DNA of 64,000 nt, from positions 1 through 64,000 of the forward strand of contig JADKAJ010000002.1 in assembly GCA_016719165.1 (NCBI GenBank), given 5' to 3'. Below are positions 38,198 through 47,112 of this stretch, piece by piece (within the stretch, counting starts at the first letter, position 1; each line of letters opens with the position of its first letter). The position numbers and the translations under genes are program-made. Below the pieces are notes generated by a model. It searched no databases and had not been told where the DNA came from. It saw only the letters and a program-made list of their open reading frames with translations. The stretch comes from Chitinophagaceae bacterium (GTDB lineage: Bacteria > Bacteroidota > Bacteroidia > Chitinophagales > Chitinophagaceae).

Positions 38198-39073
38198 GTG
38201 CATACGTATTTTGTAAAACCCCTGTACACATTGAAAAAAAGAAATCTTGACGTAGTTGTTATATCCGACCTGCATCTTGGCACTTATGGCTGTCATGCCA
38301 GGGAGATTGTCAACTACCTGCAAAGCATCTCACCCCGCCTGCTGATCCTCAACGGAGACATAATAGATGGATGGCAATTCAGTAAACGTTACTTCCCCCC
38401 CTCGCATCTGCAGGTGATCAAAGAAATAATGAACCTGCTGGACAGCGGCACAAGGGTAGTATATATTACCGGCAATCATGACGAAATGCTCCGTCGCTAC
38501 AGTGGTATTCAATTAAGCAATTTTCAGCTGGTGGACAAACTGGTGGTAGAGATCAATGGGAAAATGACCTGGATCTTTCATGGTGATGTATTTGATACCA
38601 CCACCAAAGGCAGTGCTAAAATAATCGCCAAGCTGGGGGGCTTTGGTTATGACTGGCTGATACTATGCAACAGGTTTGTCAACTGGTGGCTGCAGAAACT
38701 GGGACAGCCCAAAATGAGTTTTAGCAAAAAAATAAAAAACAGCGTAAAAAAAGCTGTTTCCTGGATAGCAGACTTTGAACAAACAGCAGCTGAACTGGCA
38801 ATAGAAAAAGGATATGAATTTGTGATCTGCGGCCATATCCATCAGCCCCAAATGAAAGAGATCAAAACAAAGAACGGCACTGTTACCTACCTGAACAGCG
38901 GCGACTGGATTGAAAACCTGACCGCACTCGAATATGCCGACAATGACTGGACTATTTATCACTATAATGAAAAGGAATTCGCCGGAGCCAATGTGATACC
39001 CATGAACAAGAAAATACCGGCGCTGAGTGTGGTAACAGATGAGATCGGGTTATTTATCAACTCACTCAAATAG
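38198..39073 (+). CDS. LpxH-like metallophosphoesterase
   Basis: A 291-aa phosphoesterase: VVISDLHLGTYG, LILNGDIIDGW, ITGNHDEML, IFHGDVFD and ICGHIHQP, the five metal-binding blocks of the UDP-2,3-diacylglucosamine hydrolase class. LpxH acts in lipid A synthesis, but this longer homologue is often a separate enzyme of unknown substrate. No ATG precedes the first motif: GTG at 38198 or TTG near 38231 must be used. The next gene, a glycosyltransferase, starts 13 bp after the stop, so both probably work on one envelope lipid. Confidence 0.85.
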   Translation: MHTYFVKPLYTLKKRNLDVVVISDLHLGTYGCHAREIVNYLQSISPRLLILNGDIIDGWQFSKRYFPPSHLQVIKEIMNLLDSGTRVVYITGNHDEMLRRYSGIQLSNFQLVDKLVVEINGKMTWIFHGDVFDTTTKGSAKIIAKLGGFGYDWLILCNRFVNWWLQKLGQPKMSFSKKIKNSVKKAVSWIADFEQTAAELAIEKGYEFVICGHIHQPQMKEIKTKNGTVTYLNSGDWIENLTALEYADNDWTIYHYNEKEFAGANVIPMNKKIPALSVVTDEIGLFINSLK

Positions 39074-39086
39074 TAAAAGAATCACC

Positions 39087-40115
39087 ATGAAAATATTCTA
39101 TGCCGTACAGGCCACCGGGAATGGTCATATCAGCCGTGCAATGACATTATTACCTTATCTGCAGCAATATGGCACTGTCGATATATTTCTCAGTGGAGAT
39201 AACAGTAACCTGCAACTGGATGCCCCCATTAAATACCGTAGCAAAGGCATCAGCCTTTATTATAATTGTAAAGGCGGGCTGGATTATTGGCAAATGATAA
39301 AAAAAATTCAACCATGGAGGGTAAAACAGGAGATCAGGGATCTACCCGTTGAAAAATATCATCTGGTGCTGAATGATTTTGACTATATCACATCAGCTGC
39401 CTGTGCAAAAAAGGAAATCCCCTCCATACATTTCGGGCACCAGGCCAGTTTTAAATCTGCCCGCACACCCAGGCCAGGCAAAAAAAGCATAGCTGGTGAA
39501 TACCTGTTGAAGCATTATGTAAAAGCAACGCATTACACAGGCTTACATTTTGATCAATATGATGATTTTATTTTTGGCCCGGTAATAAAAAATGAAATAT
39601 TGAATGCTGAACCTTCAGCCGGAGATCATATTACGGTATACCTTCCTTCTTATTGCGAACCCCAACTACGACAACTATTCCAGGCTTTTCCGGATTTCCG
39701 TTTTGAAATTTTTTCAAAAGAAACCCGTAGTATCCGGCAGGAAAAGAATATCAGTTTTATCCCTGTTAATAAAGAGCTGTTTAATAAAAGCCTGCTCTCC
39801 TGCACCGGGATCATTTGTGGTGCCGGTTTTGAAACTCCTGCTGAAGCATTACAACTGGGAAAAAAAATACTGGCCATCCCCATAGCAGGTCAATATGAAC
39901 AGGAATGTAATGCAGCCGCTCTTGAACAGGTTGGAGTTTTATGTTTACCGGCTATTGATAAAAATTTTGCTACTCATTTCACCAGGTGGATCGAAAACCC
40001 ATCTTCAATTCAGAAAGATTACTCAAACAGTGTTGCACTGTCCCTGGAGCATATATTCTCCTTGCAAACCATCATGCAAGAGCATGAAGACCTGCTGCTG
40101 GAAGAAACCTGGTGA
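39087..40115 (+). CDS. GT-B glycosyltransferase (MJ1255-like)
   Basis: A 342-aa protein starting MKIFYAVQATGNGHISRAMTL, the nucleotide-sugar transferase N-terminus with a GxGHxxR-type loop. The C-terminal half has IICGAGFETPAEALQLGKKILAIPIAGQYEQECNA, the MurG-like donor-binding region. ATG at 39087 is chosen because the longer frame overlaps the phosphoesterase. No membrane span is seen, so it likely works at the inner face of the membrane. It is coupled to the LpxH-like gene. Confidence 0.82.
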   Translation: MKIFYAVQATGNGHISRAMTLLPYLQQYGTVDIFLSGDNSNLQLDAPIKYRSKGISLYYNCKGGLDYWQMIKKIQPWRVKQEIRDLPVEKYHLVLNDFDYITSAACAKKEIPSIHFGHQASFKSARTPRPGKKSIAGEYLLKHYVKATHYTGLHFDQYDDFIFGPVIKNEILNAEPSAGDHITVYLPSYCEPQLRQLFQAFPDFRFEIFSKETRSIRQEKNISFIPVNKELFNKSLLSCTGIICGAGFETPAEALQLGKKILAIPIAGQYEQECNAAALEQVGVLCLPAIDKNFATHFTRWIENPSSIQKDYSNSVALSLEHIFSLQTIMQEHEDLLLEETW

Positions 40116-40650
40116 CGGTATCTATTTCCTTTTCCGGCCCGGCGTCTCCTCCTCCCGGCCCTCTGTGTAGCAAGATCGCCGGGCAATTCCGAGTTCTGAT
40201 TTATACAGGTTGTTTGAACGTACTAGCATTGTACAAAGTTAACGCCTGTAACCTGCTTCTCCGTTTTAGCCCAATGTCGCCTGCCGCACACAACACTACA
40301 CACGGCAGACAATGGCAGGAACGATTGTGAGGGGAGACGCTGGGCGTAAAAAAGCAGGTGGCGCTCCCACCGCCAGGCAGCGGAAAAGTATAAGCTACGC
40401 TTTTGTGTGTCTGCATACTTTTTTGATTGTCGCCTGCTGTGGGAATAATAGGAGGAACTGCGGAAGATGTGTGGTGAATGAAGCGAAGCAAATTGACCAC
40501 ACAGATTCATAAGCAGTGGACGAAGGCGACTGACCGCAGCCAAAAACCATGACAGCGGGTGCGAATGGGCCAATTCCAAGGCCAAGCATGGGATGACTCC
40601 ATGAAGTAACAAGCCCAACTCTATGCAATAGTGTTGGGCTGTACGCTGGC
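40116..40650. other. GC-richer non-coding block with many hairpins
   Basis: About 530 bp between the glycosyltransferase and the recombinase. I see no convincing gene; the open minus frame is low in typical coding features. Hairpins include CTGCCG/CGGCAG (about 40274-40306), GGTGG/CCACC (about 40361-40375), TGTGTGGT/ACCACACA (about 40469-40504) and AGCCCAAC/GTGTTGGGCT (about 40611-40640). The strand bearing GTGTTGTGTGC here shares that word with 50706-50716. It may be a recombination site or the relic of a mobile element. Confidence 0.4.
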
Positions 40651-40693
40651 AGGTGTTTTTGTTGGCAAGGGAGGGAGACCGAGACCTTTTAAC
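40651..40693. repeat. 43-bp direct repeat, copy 1
   Basis: Identical to 50159-50201, from AGGTGTTTTTG to ACCTTTTAAC. It overlaps the last codon of the recombinase. The word TACGCTGGC precedes both copies; copy 2 has a 16-bp palindromic insertion between that word and the repeat. Confidence 0.85.
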
Positions 40694-41711
40694 CCATTCC
40701 ATCTCTCAGTTTTTCAAACATCTTATCCGTCTCCTTGTCCTGGTAGCTTTGCGCCCATAGGACATAACGGTAAAATTCTTTACTGCCTGGTGCATGTCCG
40801 CTTATCCGTCTTACTAATTGCTCCTGCATACCAAGGCTCAACATGGTAGTTATAGCTGTCCGGCGCATAGTGTGGCTTGCACATACATCACAAAACCTTG
40901 CTCTTATGCCGCTTTGCCCGGAACTGCATAATTCAATAACCTTTCCTCTTTTTTCACGAAGTAGTTGAACCGGGTAATTAAACCCGGCCAGTTCAAGTAG
41001 TTTTTTTATACTTCGGTTAAGGTTACAGGAGGAAAAATGGGGCAGTAAACGGGAATTTTGAGTATTTCTGTTGATGATGTTTACCGCATATTCAGGAAGC
41101 TTAATATGGGTGTATACAGAAGTTTTTTGAGAGCGAACTGTAAGATAATACATACCATTTACTATCCTGATATTGGATGTTCTTAAAGCAAATAGATCGG
41201 AAACCCGGAGGGCAACCGTGCATCCAAAAACAAAAAAATCTTTTACCTGCTTCATCCGAAACGAAAGCTGCTCTTCAAAATGTTTATTACTGATAAGAAA
41301 ATTTAGTTCATCTGGCATTAGCGGGAATATGGCAATATTCTCCCGCCGTACATAAAAACTCCGGTGGAATTCACCAATTCCCATTGTAAGCTCCTTATTC
41401 AGAAAATTAAAAAAGGCCTTGATAATTTTAATCTGGCTTCCTGCATAATTGTCAAAACACCCAATGTCATCATACAGGTAATCGCAGAAAGCCTTATAAA
41501 ACCGTTTCCAGTAATGACGTTCAGCAGTCATTTCACGCATATTAAGGTTTTTAATAAAGCGGAACCGGAGAATAAATTGTTTTTGGGTACTGAAAGTTTG
41601 CAAGTGTTTCCTTAGACATTGGTAGTTAGTAATGGTTCCTTTTGTTAACCTTTTCCCATTTGGCTGTAACCTTCTGCCCTTTTTGCTGTCATTAATAAAC
41701 TTGTCCAGCAA
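40689..41711 (-). CDS. Tyrosine recombinase / integrase
   Basis: A 340-aa site-specific recombinase of the phage-integrase SAM-like type. An N-terminal core-binding domain spans residues about 25-115. The catalytic set is Arg169 (VALRVSDLF), Lys196 (RSQKTSVY), His280 and Arg283 (SHTMRRTA), His306 (SGHAPG) and the nucleophile Tyr314 or Tyr316 (KEFYRYV). Such enzymes in Bacteroidota move elements or invert DNA. Its 3 prime end carries the first 43-bp direct repeat, and it stands at the edge of the Rhs cassette array, making it a candidate driver of cassette movement. That link is inference. Confidence 0.85.
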   Translation of the reverse strand: MLDKFINDSKKGRRLQPNGKRLTKGTITNYQCLRKHLQTFSTQKQFILRFRFIKNLNMREMTAERHYWKRFYKAFCDYLYDDIGCFDNYAGSQIKIIKAFFNFLNKELTMGIGEFHRSFYVRRENIAIFPLMPDELNFLISNKHFEEQLSFRMKQVKDFFVFGCTVALRVSDLFALRTSNIRIVNGMYYLTVRSQKTSVYTHIKLPEYAVNIINRNTQNSRLLPHFSSCNLNRSIKKLLELAGFNYPVQLLREKRGKVIELCSSGQSGIRARFCDVCASHTMRRTAITTMLSLGMQEQLVRRISGHAPGSKEFYRYVLWAQSYQDKETDKMFEKLRDGMG

Positions 41712-41866
41712 TGGGAAAAAAGCAATTTCCCGTTTGTTTTTTTAAAATTTTTCATATAATTTTTTTGACTATAATTTACCAAAAAAGTAATATTTTAATA
41801 GCCGCAAGTTCATTGAAATTGAGGCCTGAAGCCAACTGTATGTAAAACTGCTATCCTCCGGATGGA

Positions 41867-42727
41867 ATGCGGGCAGTTGCGATGAATGAGGAGCAGGGAG
41901 GTTTTCAGCAGTTGACAGGGTTTAGCCGTAAAAAGGAAAATAGGAAACTTGGTGGTGATGCAATGTCTCATTATTGGGATGGTGTTTTAGGTGATCTTAT
42001 GAACAAATTAGGGGGTGAGGGTACTTCTGAAGGAACTGATATATTTATTGGAGTTGTAGGCGGTTCTGCTGGAATATTGGTAAATGTCTCTGGGTCAACA
42101 ACAAATTCAGATGGTTCAAAATCAAATATTAATCAAACATTAGTTTTTGGCCAAAATACGGAAGGAAGTTTTGGATTTTTTGATTCAGTTACTGGAATAC
42201 AATATGATGCCGAGAAAAATAATTATGTTAAAGAGTTGCTTTCCGCATTTAACTATTTAATTAGCGGAGGTGCTGGAATTGAAGTTTTATTTCTTATGGC
42301 AAGTAAAGAAGGTATTCTTATTGAGGATGCCGAGTCGGCTTCAGTTAAGGGTGGATTAGGCCCTGAATTCTTGCCTGTATATAATTTATTTAACAGAAGC
42401 GGACATCATAAGATTCTTTGGAATCCATTTGCAGGATCTTATGTAATTAAAAATAACCTGGTAAACGGAATTCAATCTCCGGCTTTGTTGTTATTACATG
42501 AAATTGGTCATGCGAATGCATATATGAGAGATATTAATAGTACAAATCAGAGAAAAACCTTACCTACATGGGGCCCTGAAATTGGTGACTATGACGATTT
42601 TGAAGAAATGCGAGTAATCAAATATGTTGAAACTCCAGCTGCTATTAGATTAGGTGAACCTATTAGAACTAATCATAGAGGAGGATTAACAGTAGTTCCA
42701 AACTCAATATTCCATATTAAATATTAA
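41867..42727 (+). CDS. Cassette A: orphan Rhs toxin tip, HExxH metallopeptidase (M91-like)
   Basis: A 286-aa module that begins exactly at the PDGM end of the Rhs core; homology to the core starts only at 41858. Residues 5-19 (AMNEEQGGFQQLTGF) are the shared pretoxin. The tip contains LLLLHEIGHANAYM (zinc site His211-Glu-His215) and a later EEMRVIKYVE (candidate third ligand), resembling effector-type peptidase M91. The toxin part is AT-rich compared with the core. The rest of the rhs gene is missing, so expression would need the internal ATG or recombination into a full rhs gene. A predicted immunity gene follows after 4 bp. Confidence 0.7.
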   Translation: MRAVAMNEEQGGFQQLTGFSRKKENRKLGGDAMSHYWDGVLGDLMNKLGGEGTSEGTDIFIGVVGGSAGILVNVSGSTTNSDGSKSNINQTLVFGQNTEGSFGFFDSVTGIQYDAEKNNYVKELLSAFNYLISGGAGIEVLFLMASKEGILIEDAESASVKGGLGPEFLPVYNLFNRSGHHKILWNPFAGSYVIKNNLVNGIQSPALLLLHEIGHANAYMRDINSTNQRKTLPTWGPEIGDYDDFEEMRVIKYVETPAAIRLGEPIRTNHRGGLTVVPNSIFHIKY

Positions 42728-42731
42728 ATAA

Positions 42732-43169
42732 ATGGGTGTGAAATTTTTATTATTTATTTGTTTTTTATACTGTGGTTTCAAATCTGCTAATGGACAAATT
42801 GGAATAGCTTCACATGAGAAGAGCATATCGAAAATAGTCGTTTATTATTTGCCAAAAGATAGAGGTGGACCGATTGGAATTACGGATAGTAATATTAGAA
42901 ATATTAGTATTACTTCAAAATTTGAAATTTCTGATAGTTTGTGCTTATCTGAAATTCAAAAAAATATAGTGAGGTTAAAAAAAATTAAGGCAGGCCATGT
43001 TATGAGAAGCATTTATTTATTGTGTGATATCGAGTATAGAAATGGAACGAAAACATCAATTTCTTTTGAGAAAGCACAGTCAGGTGTTACTAAGTTTCAA
43101 GGCAAAATGTATGAAAATTCTCCTCAGCTTGAAACATGGATAATAGGATGTATTAATAAAAGTTTTTAG
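42732..43169 (+). CDS. Candidate immunity protein A
   Basis: A 145-aa protein with a signal peptide (MGVKFLLFICFLYCGFKSANGQ), so periplasmic. No family recognised; the rest is beta-rich (ISKIVVYYLPKDRGG). It lies 4 bp after the metallopeptidase module, the usual toxin-immunity spacing. The inference as immunity rests on position and size alone. Confidence 0.5.
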   Translation: MGVKFLLFICFLYCGFKSANGQIGIASHEKSISKIVVYYLPKDRGGPIGITDSNIRNISITSKFEISDSLCLSEIQKNIVRLKKIKAGHVMRSIYLLCDIEYRNGTKTSISFEKAQSGVTKFQGKMYENSPQLETWIIGCINKSF

Positions 43170-43220
43170 AATCTCGCTCCCCGATGTCAGTAGTGTTCGA
43201 TAAAAAATAAAATGATGAAA

Positions 43221-43244
43221 GGTTGTGCTTTGTTTGCAATGAAG
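43221..43244 (+). repeat. Cassette junction element, copy 1
   Basis: A word of 24 bp ending GTTTGCAATGAAG. It recurs at 45089-45112 on plus and, reversed, at 50807-50832 with two or three mismatches. It sits between one immunity gene and the next Rhs core fragment. Confidence 0.7.
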
Positions 43245-44478
43245 TGACAAATTCAATGGAGCATTACTGAATGAAGATCATTACTATCCGTTTGGATTAA
43301 CACAGGCAGGTATAAGTTCCAAGGCACTGGCTTTTTGTGGTGCAGCGAATAAATATAAATATAACGGTAAGGAGCAACAGGCCGCAGAGTTTGCTGATGG
43401 CAATGGGCTGGAGTGGTATGACTATGGTGCCAGGCAGTATGATGCACTGATAGGCCACTGGCATGTGATAGACCCATTAGCGGAAGTTAGCAGAAGATGG
43501 ACACCATATAACTATGCGTATAATAACCCGATTAGGTTTATAGACCCGGATGGGATGAAGGCCATTGCGATGAATGAGGAGCAGGGAGGGTTTCAGCGTT
43601 TAACAGGATTCGATAGAATAAAGGGAGATTGGAGCAAAAGGTATGATTCATACTTTCAAAAAATGGAACAGGATCAGGCATTGGAAATGCTAATCGATAA
43701 TTTGAAAGAAATGTTTGCCAGTGCTGGAGGGAGTATTGATAGTCAAATTGATTTTGAGGGACACACTTCTTGGTCATTCTCAAACGGATACAGTGGATAC
43801 GAGTCAACTCAATCAAGGGGAATTTATTTGTCAATTGCCGGACAGGGTAATTCGCCAAACTATGTAGGAAGTGAAAACGATGTTTTTAAAGATAGAGCAG
43901 ATAGACTCGCAAAAAGCAAGGGTTTCGCCCCTTCAATATATGTAAAGAGTGGAAAAGAGTTGTTGAAGGCGCTAAAAGTGGCAACATCGAAGTATGGTTC
44001 TATTGCTGGAATTGTCTTTTTTTCACATGCATCTGGACAAGGGCTTATACTTAGTGAGAGTAACGGCTTTTATTCTGAGAATCACAAAAATGCTTACAAT
44101 GGGGGAGATGCAGCGGACGTTGTAGATTTACAATTAATGATAGAAAGGGGTGAAATTAAGTTTGACGAAGGTGCGGCAATTATTTTTGGAGGATGTAATT
44201 GTGCAAGCCCTGCAGATTTTCCTATTGGCACAGATATTTCAATAGGAGAATCGATAGTAAGGGCAATTGGGGTAACGGCTTATGCTGCAAATGACCAAAT
44301 ACAAGAGGAAATTATTAACGGAAAAGGAACAGGTGGTATTACTTCCCCCGGAGGAAATTTCATAAAAATGGAAAGAGTTTATAGGTTCATCCCTGGATGG
44401 GGAAGAGGTGGGTACGCTATCGATATTAGGCAAACTGATGTCGGTAAGACAGTTAACCCGATTAATATATTAAGATAA
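43243..44478 (+). CDS. Cassette B: orphan Rhs core fragment with caspase-like toxin tip
   Basis: The open frame begins in the Rhs core at GALLNEDHYYPFG (43258), with no in-frame ATG until PDGM. The core (NKYKYNGKEQ..RRWTPYNYAYNNPIRFIDPDG) leads into the pretoxin AMNEEQGGFQRLTGF. Counting from the GTG at 43465, the tip shows IAGIVFFSHASGQG (His188) and AAIIFGGCNCASP (Cys244/Cys246), both at strand ends, a caspase/CHAT-like His-Cys dyad. Substrate would be a protein; this is motif-level inference. An immunity candidate starts 14 bp later. Confidence 0.65.
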   Translation, partial: SDKFNGALLNEDHYYPFGLTQAGISSKALAFCGAANKYKYNGKEQQAAEFADGNGLEWYDYGARQYDALIGHWHVIDPLAEVSRRWTPYNYAYNNPIRFIDPDGMKAIAMNEEQGGFQRLTGFDRIKGDWSKRYDSYFQKMEQDQALEMLIDNLKEMFASAGGSIDSQIDFEGHTSWSFSNGYSGYESTQSRGIYLSIAGQGNSPNYVGSENDVFKDRADRLAKSKGFAPSIYVKSGKELLKALKVATSKYGSIAGIVFFSHASGQGLILSESNGFYSENHKNAYNGGDAADVVDLQLMIERGEIKFDEGAAIIFGGCNCASPADFPIGTDISIGESIVRAIGVTAYAANDQIQEEIINGKGTGGITSPGGNFIKMERVYRFIPGWGRGGYAIDIRQTDVGKTVNPINILR

Positions 44479-44492
44479 TCAAAAAAAAATTA

Positions 44493-44999
44493 ATGAAACT
44501 TATTGCATTTTCTATTTTATCTGTTCTGCTTTTTGAATGTACAGGATCTCAAAACAAAGTGCCTGACCAATCTGCAGATAAGAAAGATAACATACTGGCT
44601 TGCCCGGATATTGACACTGCTCTTTTAGAATACGTTAAAGACTTTGATCCGAGAGCTATTGATTTAGATGAATCCTTAAATCCCAGATTGAAACAGCTTA
44701 TGGATACAATTGATACAACATGTCTGAGGCGTCAAAAGCAATACAAATATTTCATTATTAGTATTGTGGCAAAACTTTACAGATATCAAGTTACCTGCTG
44801 TAAAATCGGCTATAATCTTATTGACATGAAGGAAGGAGCAGCTAAGATAATAATCAATGAGTATCAAAACTTGGTAGGCTATCCTGGAAAGAGAGAGTTT
44901 CTCAATTCTGGTACCGTCATCGCCTATATAAAACAAGATTCGCTTCTCAGGGAGGACAAGATGTTAAAAGAGATAATTAAACAAGTTGGATGGGATTAG
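44493..44999 (+). CDS. Candidate immunity lipoprotein B
   Basis: A 168-aa protein with a lipoprotein signal (MKLIAFSILSVLLFECTGSQ, Cys16). The mature part is helical (ESLNPRLKQLMDTIDTTCLRRQKQYKYF). It follows the caspase-like toxin, so it is the likely immunity partner in the envelope. No family recognised. Confidence 0.5.
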   Translation: MKLIAFSILSVLLFECTGSQNKVPDQSADKKDNILACPDIDTALLEYVKDFDPRAIDLDESLNPRLKQLMDTIDTTCLRRQKQYKYFIISIVAKLYRYQVTCCKIGYNLIDMKEGAAKIIINEYQNLVGYPGKREFLNSGTVIAYIKQDSLLREDKMLKEIIKQVGWD

Positions 45000-45088
45000 A
45001 CTTGAAACTTATTAATTTCATGACTTATATTTTTTAACTCCGGTTGTCGTCAGTGTTTGGTTCATTGATAAATATTAAAAAATAGGAA

Positions 45089-45112
45089 GGTTGTGTTTTG
45101 TTTGCAATGAAG
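45089..45112 (+). repeat. Cassette junction element, copy 2
   Basis: Same word as 43221-43244 (GGTTGTG..TTTGCAATGAAG), again followed within 15 bp by the Rhs core start at GALLNEDHYY. Confidence 0.7.
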
Positions 45113-46274
45113 AGCCAAATTCAATGGAGCATTACTGAATGAAGATCATTACTATCCGTTTGGATTAACACAGGCTGGTATCAGCAGCAAGGCACTGGCT
45201 TTTGGAGGTGCAACTAACAAGTATAAATACAATGGAAAGGAGCAACAGTCCGCAGAGTTTGCTGATGGTAATGGCCTGGAGTGGTATGACTATGGAGCAA
45301 GGCAGTATGATGCACAGATAGCAAGATGGCATGTGCCAGACCCGCTGGCTGAAACGAGCCGGAGATGGACGCCGTATAACTATGCGTATAATAACCCGGT
45401 ACGGTTTATAGACCCGGATGGAATGCGGGCCATTGCGATGAATGAGGAGCAGGGAGGGTTTCAGCAGTTGACAGGGTTTAGTCGGCATGGGCATGATTGG
45501 AATTCACAAAACAAACTGCAAAGAAGCTCGTTAATCGGTAAAGCAATTGAAGCATATTGGAATGATATTTTCGATAGGCTAGAGCAATATAATGCAAATG
45601 GAAGTGGTGGTTATGATTTTCAGGCAGTGGTAGATGGGCATGTTAATGGAATTACAGGTATAAGTATAAATTCAGGAATTGAATATAAAGAAGGACATAC
45701 TATCAATGTTATGGAAGGAGGATTGCTAGTGGGTACAATTTACGTAAATAGATTCCGGGCAAATCCTTCAGAAATATTGTTTAAAGATGGAACAAGGACA
45801 TTTGCAGAACTGTTGATGATCAATTTGCTATTTAGAAATAGGTCAGCGAGATATCGTGATTTTGAATGGATACATTCAATTACGACTAATGATCCTGGTG
45901 CTTGTAATGTTAATCAATTTGTGGATCCATGTGATGCTGTTCCATTTATACCAAGAAGTAGCTATCCATTTTATCATTCAGATCAAGAAATAAAAGATGG
46001 CGTTAATATCGCTAATGGGTTCGACACAGAGTTTTTCGACACACCAGGGAGAGAGCCAGTAATAGGGATGACGAAAACTATGGATTTCGAATTGACTCTA
46101 ATGGCATGGGAGGAGAAGAAAGGAAGTTACAAGCCTTTAGTTACTCTTAACTATGGGCTTGTAGTCACAAAAGATGCAAATGGAAGCTATATGAGTATCA
46201 AAAATATAACCATAGGATCACCTTCAGGGTTTCAGCAAAATTTGATAAATTATGCCCAAATAATGCGCCGTTAA
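45111..46274 (+). CDS. Cassette C: orphan Rhs core fragment with unknown toxin tip
   Basis: The core begins at GALLNEDHYY (45126), exactly as in cassette B, and has no start codon before PDGM except a GTG at 45333. The 69-bp core/toxin border is identical to cassettes D and E. The tip (residues about 55-313) shows no motif I can name; it has FFDTPGREPVIGMTK and a beta-rich end. Its partner is the immunity gene at 46308. Function unknown. Confidence 0.6.
   Translation, partial: RAKFNGALLNEDHYYPFGLTQAGISSKALAFGGATNKYKYNGKEQQSAEFADGNGLEWYDYGARQYDAQIARWHVPDPLAETSRRWTPYNYAYNNPVRFIDPDGMRAIAMNEEQGGFQQLTGFSRHGHDWNSQNKLQRSSLIGKAIEAYWNDIFDRLEQYNANGSGGYDFQAVVDGHVNGITGISINSGIEYKEGHTINVMEGGLLVGTIYVNRFRANPSEILFKDGTRTFAELLMINLLFRNRSARYRDFEWIHSITTNDPGACNVNQFVDPCDAVPFIPRSSYPFYHSDQEIKDGVNIANGFDTEFFDTPGREPVIGMTKTMDFELTLMAWEEKKGSYKPLVTLNYGLVVTKDANGSYMSIKNITIGSPSGFQQNLINYAQIMRR
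45411..45479 (+). repeat. 69-bp Rhs core/toxin border, identical in three cassettes
   Basis: The segment from GACCCGGATGG to ACAGGGTTT is identical at 47380-47448 (plus) and 52468-52536 (minus). Cassettes A and B have close variants. It encodes DPDGMRAIAMNEEQGGFQQL and the next residues, and is the likely homology for tip exchange. Confidence 0.85.
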
Positions 46275-46307
46275 TGGCAGAGTTTAAAAACAAATTTAAA
46301 GTATATT

Positions 46308-46745
46308 ATGTATAAACTACTCATTATTGCATTAGTTCAATTCTATACCCTCATTGGTTTTGAAAACTATAATAATTATGGGGGGACTATTATCCTTGAG
46401 TATGCTGGACCGCAAAATCGGCCGCTTACCACATTAGTTTTTTATGTAGATTCATTTCAAAAGCTGACATCCCCTTATTTTAAGGCTTTTAAAATAAATA
46501 GACCTGAATTCGAAGCAATAGTAAAGGTAGTATCATCAGATAGTGTTTTATTGATAAAACCAGAGCAGGGACTAGGATATTACAATTTTACCGTTAAAGA
46601 TAGTAGCGCAGATGTGCGATACGTTACAAAAGACAAAGAAACTACAAAACGGATTTTATTTGAGATTACGAAAACAATGACAAATTTGATTTTAAGGGAA
46701 AAGGTGGAGAGTGAGATTAATTCAATTTGTAAAGAACTCTGGTAA
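46308..46745 (+). CDS. Candidate immunity protein C (family shared with 50203-50652)
   Basis: A 145-aa protein with a signal peptide (MYKLLIIALVQFYTLIG). It aligns along its length with the orphan gene at 50203-50652: LEYAGPQNRPLTTLVFYVDSF against LEYGWLTDKPIPKIIFYADTF, GYYNFTVKDSSADVRYVTKDKETTKR against GYYNYVICTQSQKTRYITDNKKHTKK, and both end in a Trp (KELW/RRIW). It is probably the immunity partner of cassette C. Confidence 0.6.
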   Translation: MYKLLIIALVQFYTLIGFENYNNYGGTIILEYAGPQNRPLTTLVFYVDSFQKLTSPYFKAFKINRPEFEAIVKVVSSDSVLLIKPEQGLGYYNFTVKDSSADVRYVTKDKETTKRILFEITKTMTNLILREKVESEINSICKELW

Positions 46746-46857
46746 TAAGGTCTTGGTATACTGACTTAGCTATTAAAAACCCATCCAAGTTAAAGCATAG
46801 TTCTTTTGTATTGTGTTACGCTTTTTGCGTATGTTTCTTTCTATTAACACAAGCAAT

Positions 46858-47112
46858 CAAACTTACAATAGCAGCCGGCCCAAAGCGTTTATCAACTGGA
46901 TACTGTTTGACGAGCAGTTTAAATATGTAAGTGCAGGCAGTGGTTTTGAGCAGGTGGGCGCCAGTGATACGTTTACCACCCATTTGTTTAACGATGTGGC
47001 GATAAACAAGAGCGGTTATTTGTACATTTATGTAAGCAATGAAACGCCGAATATAGATGTGTTCTTTGATAATTTGCAGGTGACGCATGTAAGGGGAGCA
47101 TTACTGAACTAA
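46858..47112 (+). pseudogene. Rhs core remnant upstream of cassette D, ends at a stop
   Basis: The core starts at YNSSRPKAFINWILFDEQFKYV and matches the minus-strand Rhs gene closely through VTHVRGALLN. The next codon, Glu in other copies, is TAA at 47110-47112, so the core is cut by a nonsense change. No start codon belongs to the Rhs part. Confidence 0.75.

Noticed and set aside
40540..40640. Group II intron 5 prime end (GTGCGAATGGG)
   Set aside because: No domain V hairpin and no intron-encoded reverse transcriptase in the region.
40223..40702. 159-codon open frame on the minus strand after the recombinase
   Set aside because: Composition is unlike neighbouring proteins, it overlaps several strong hairpins and the 43-bp repeat, and it starts inside the recombinase end. 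More likely structured non-coding DNA.
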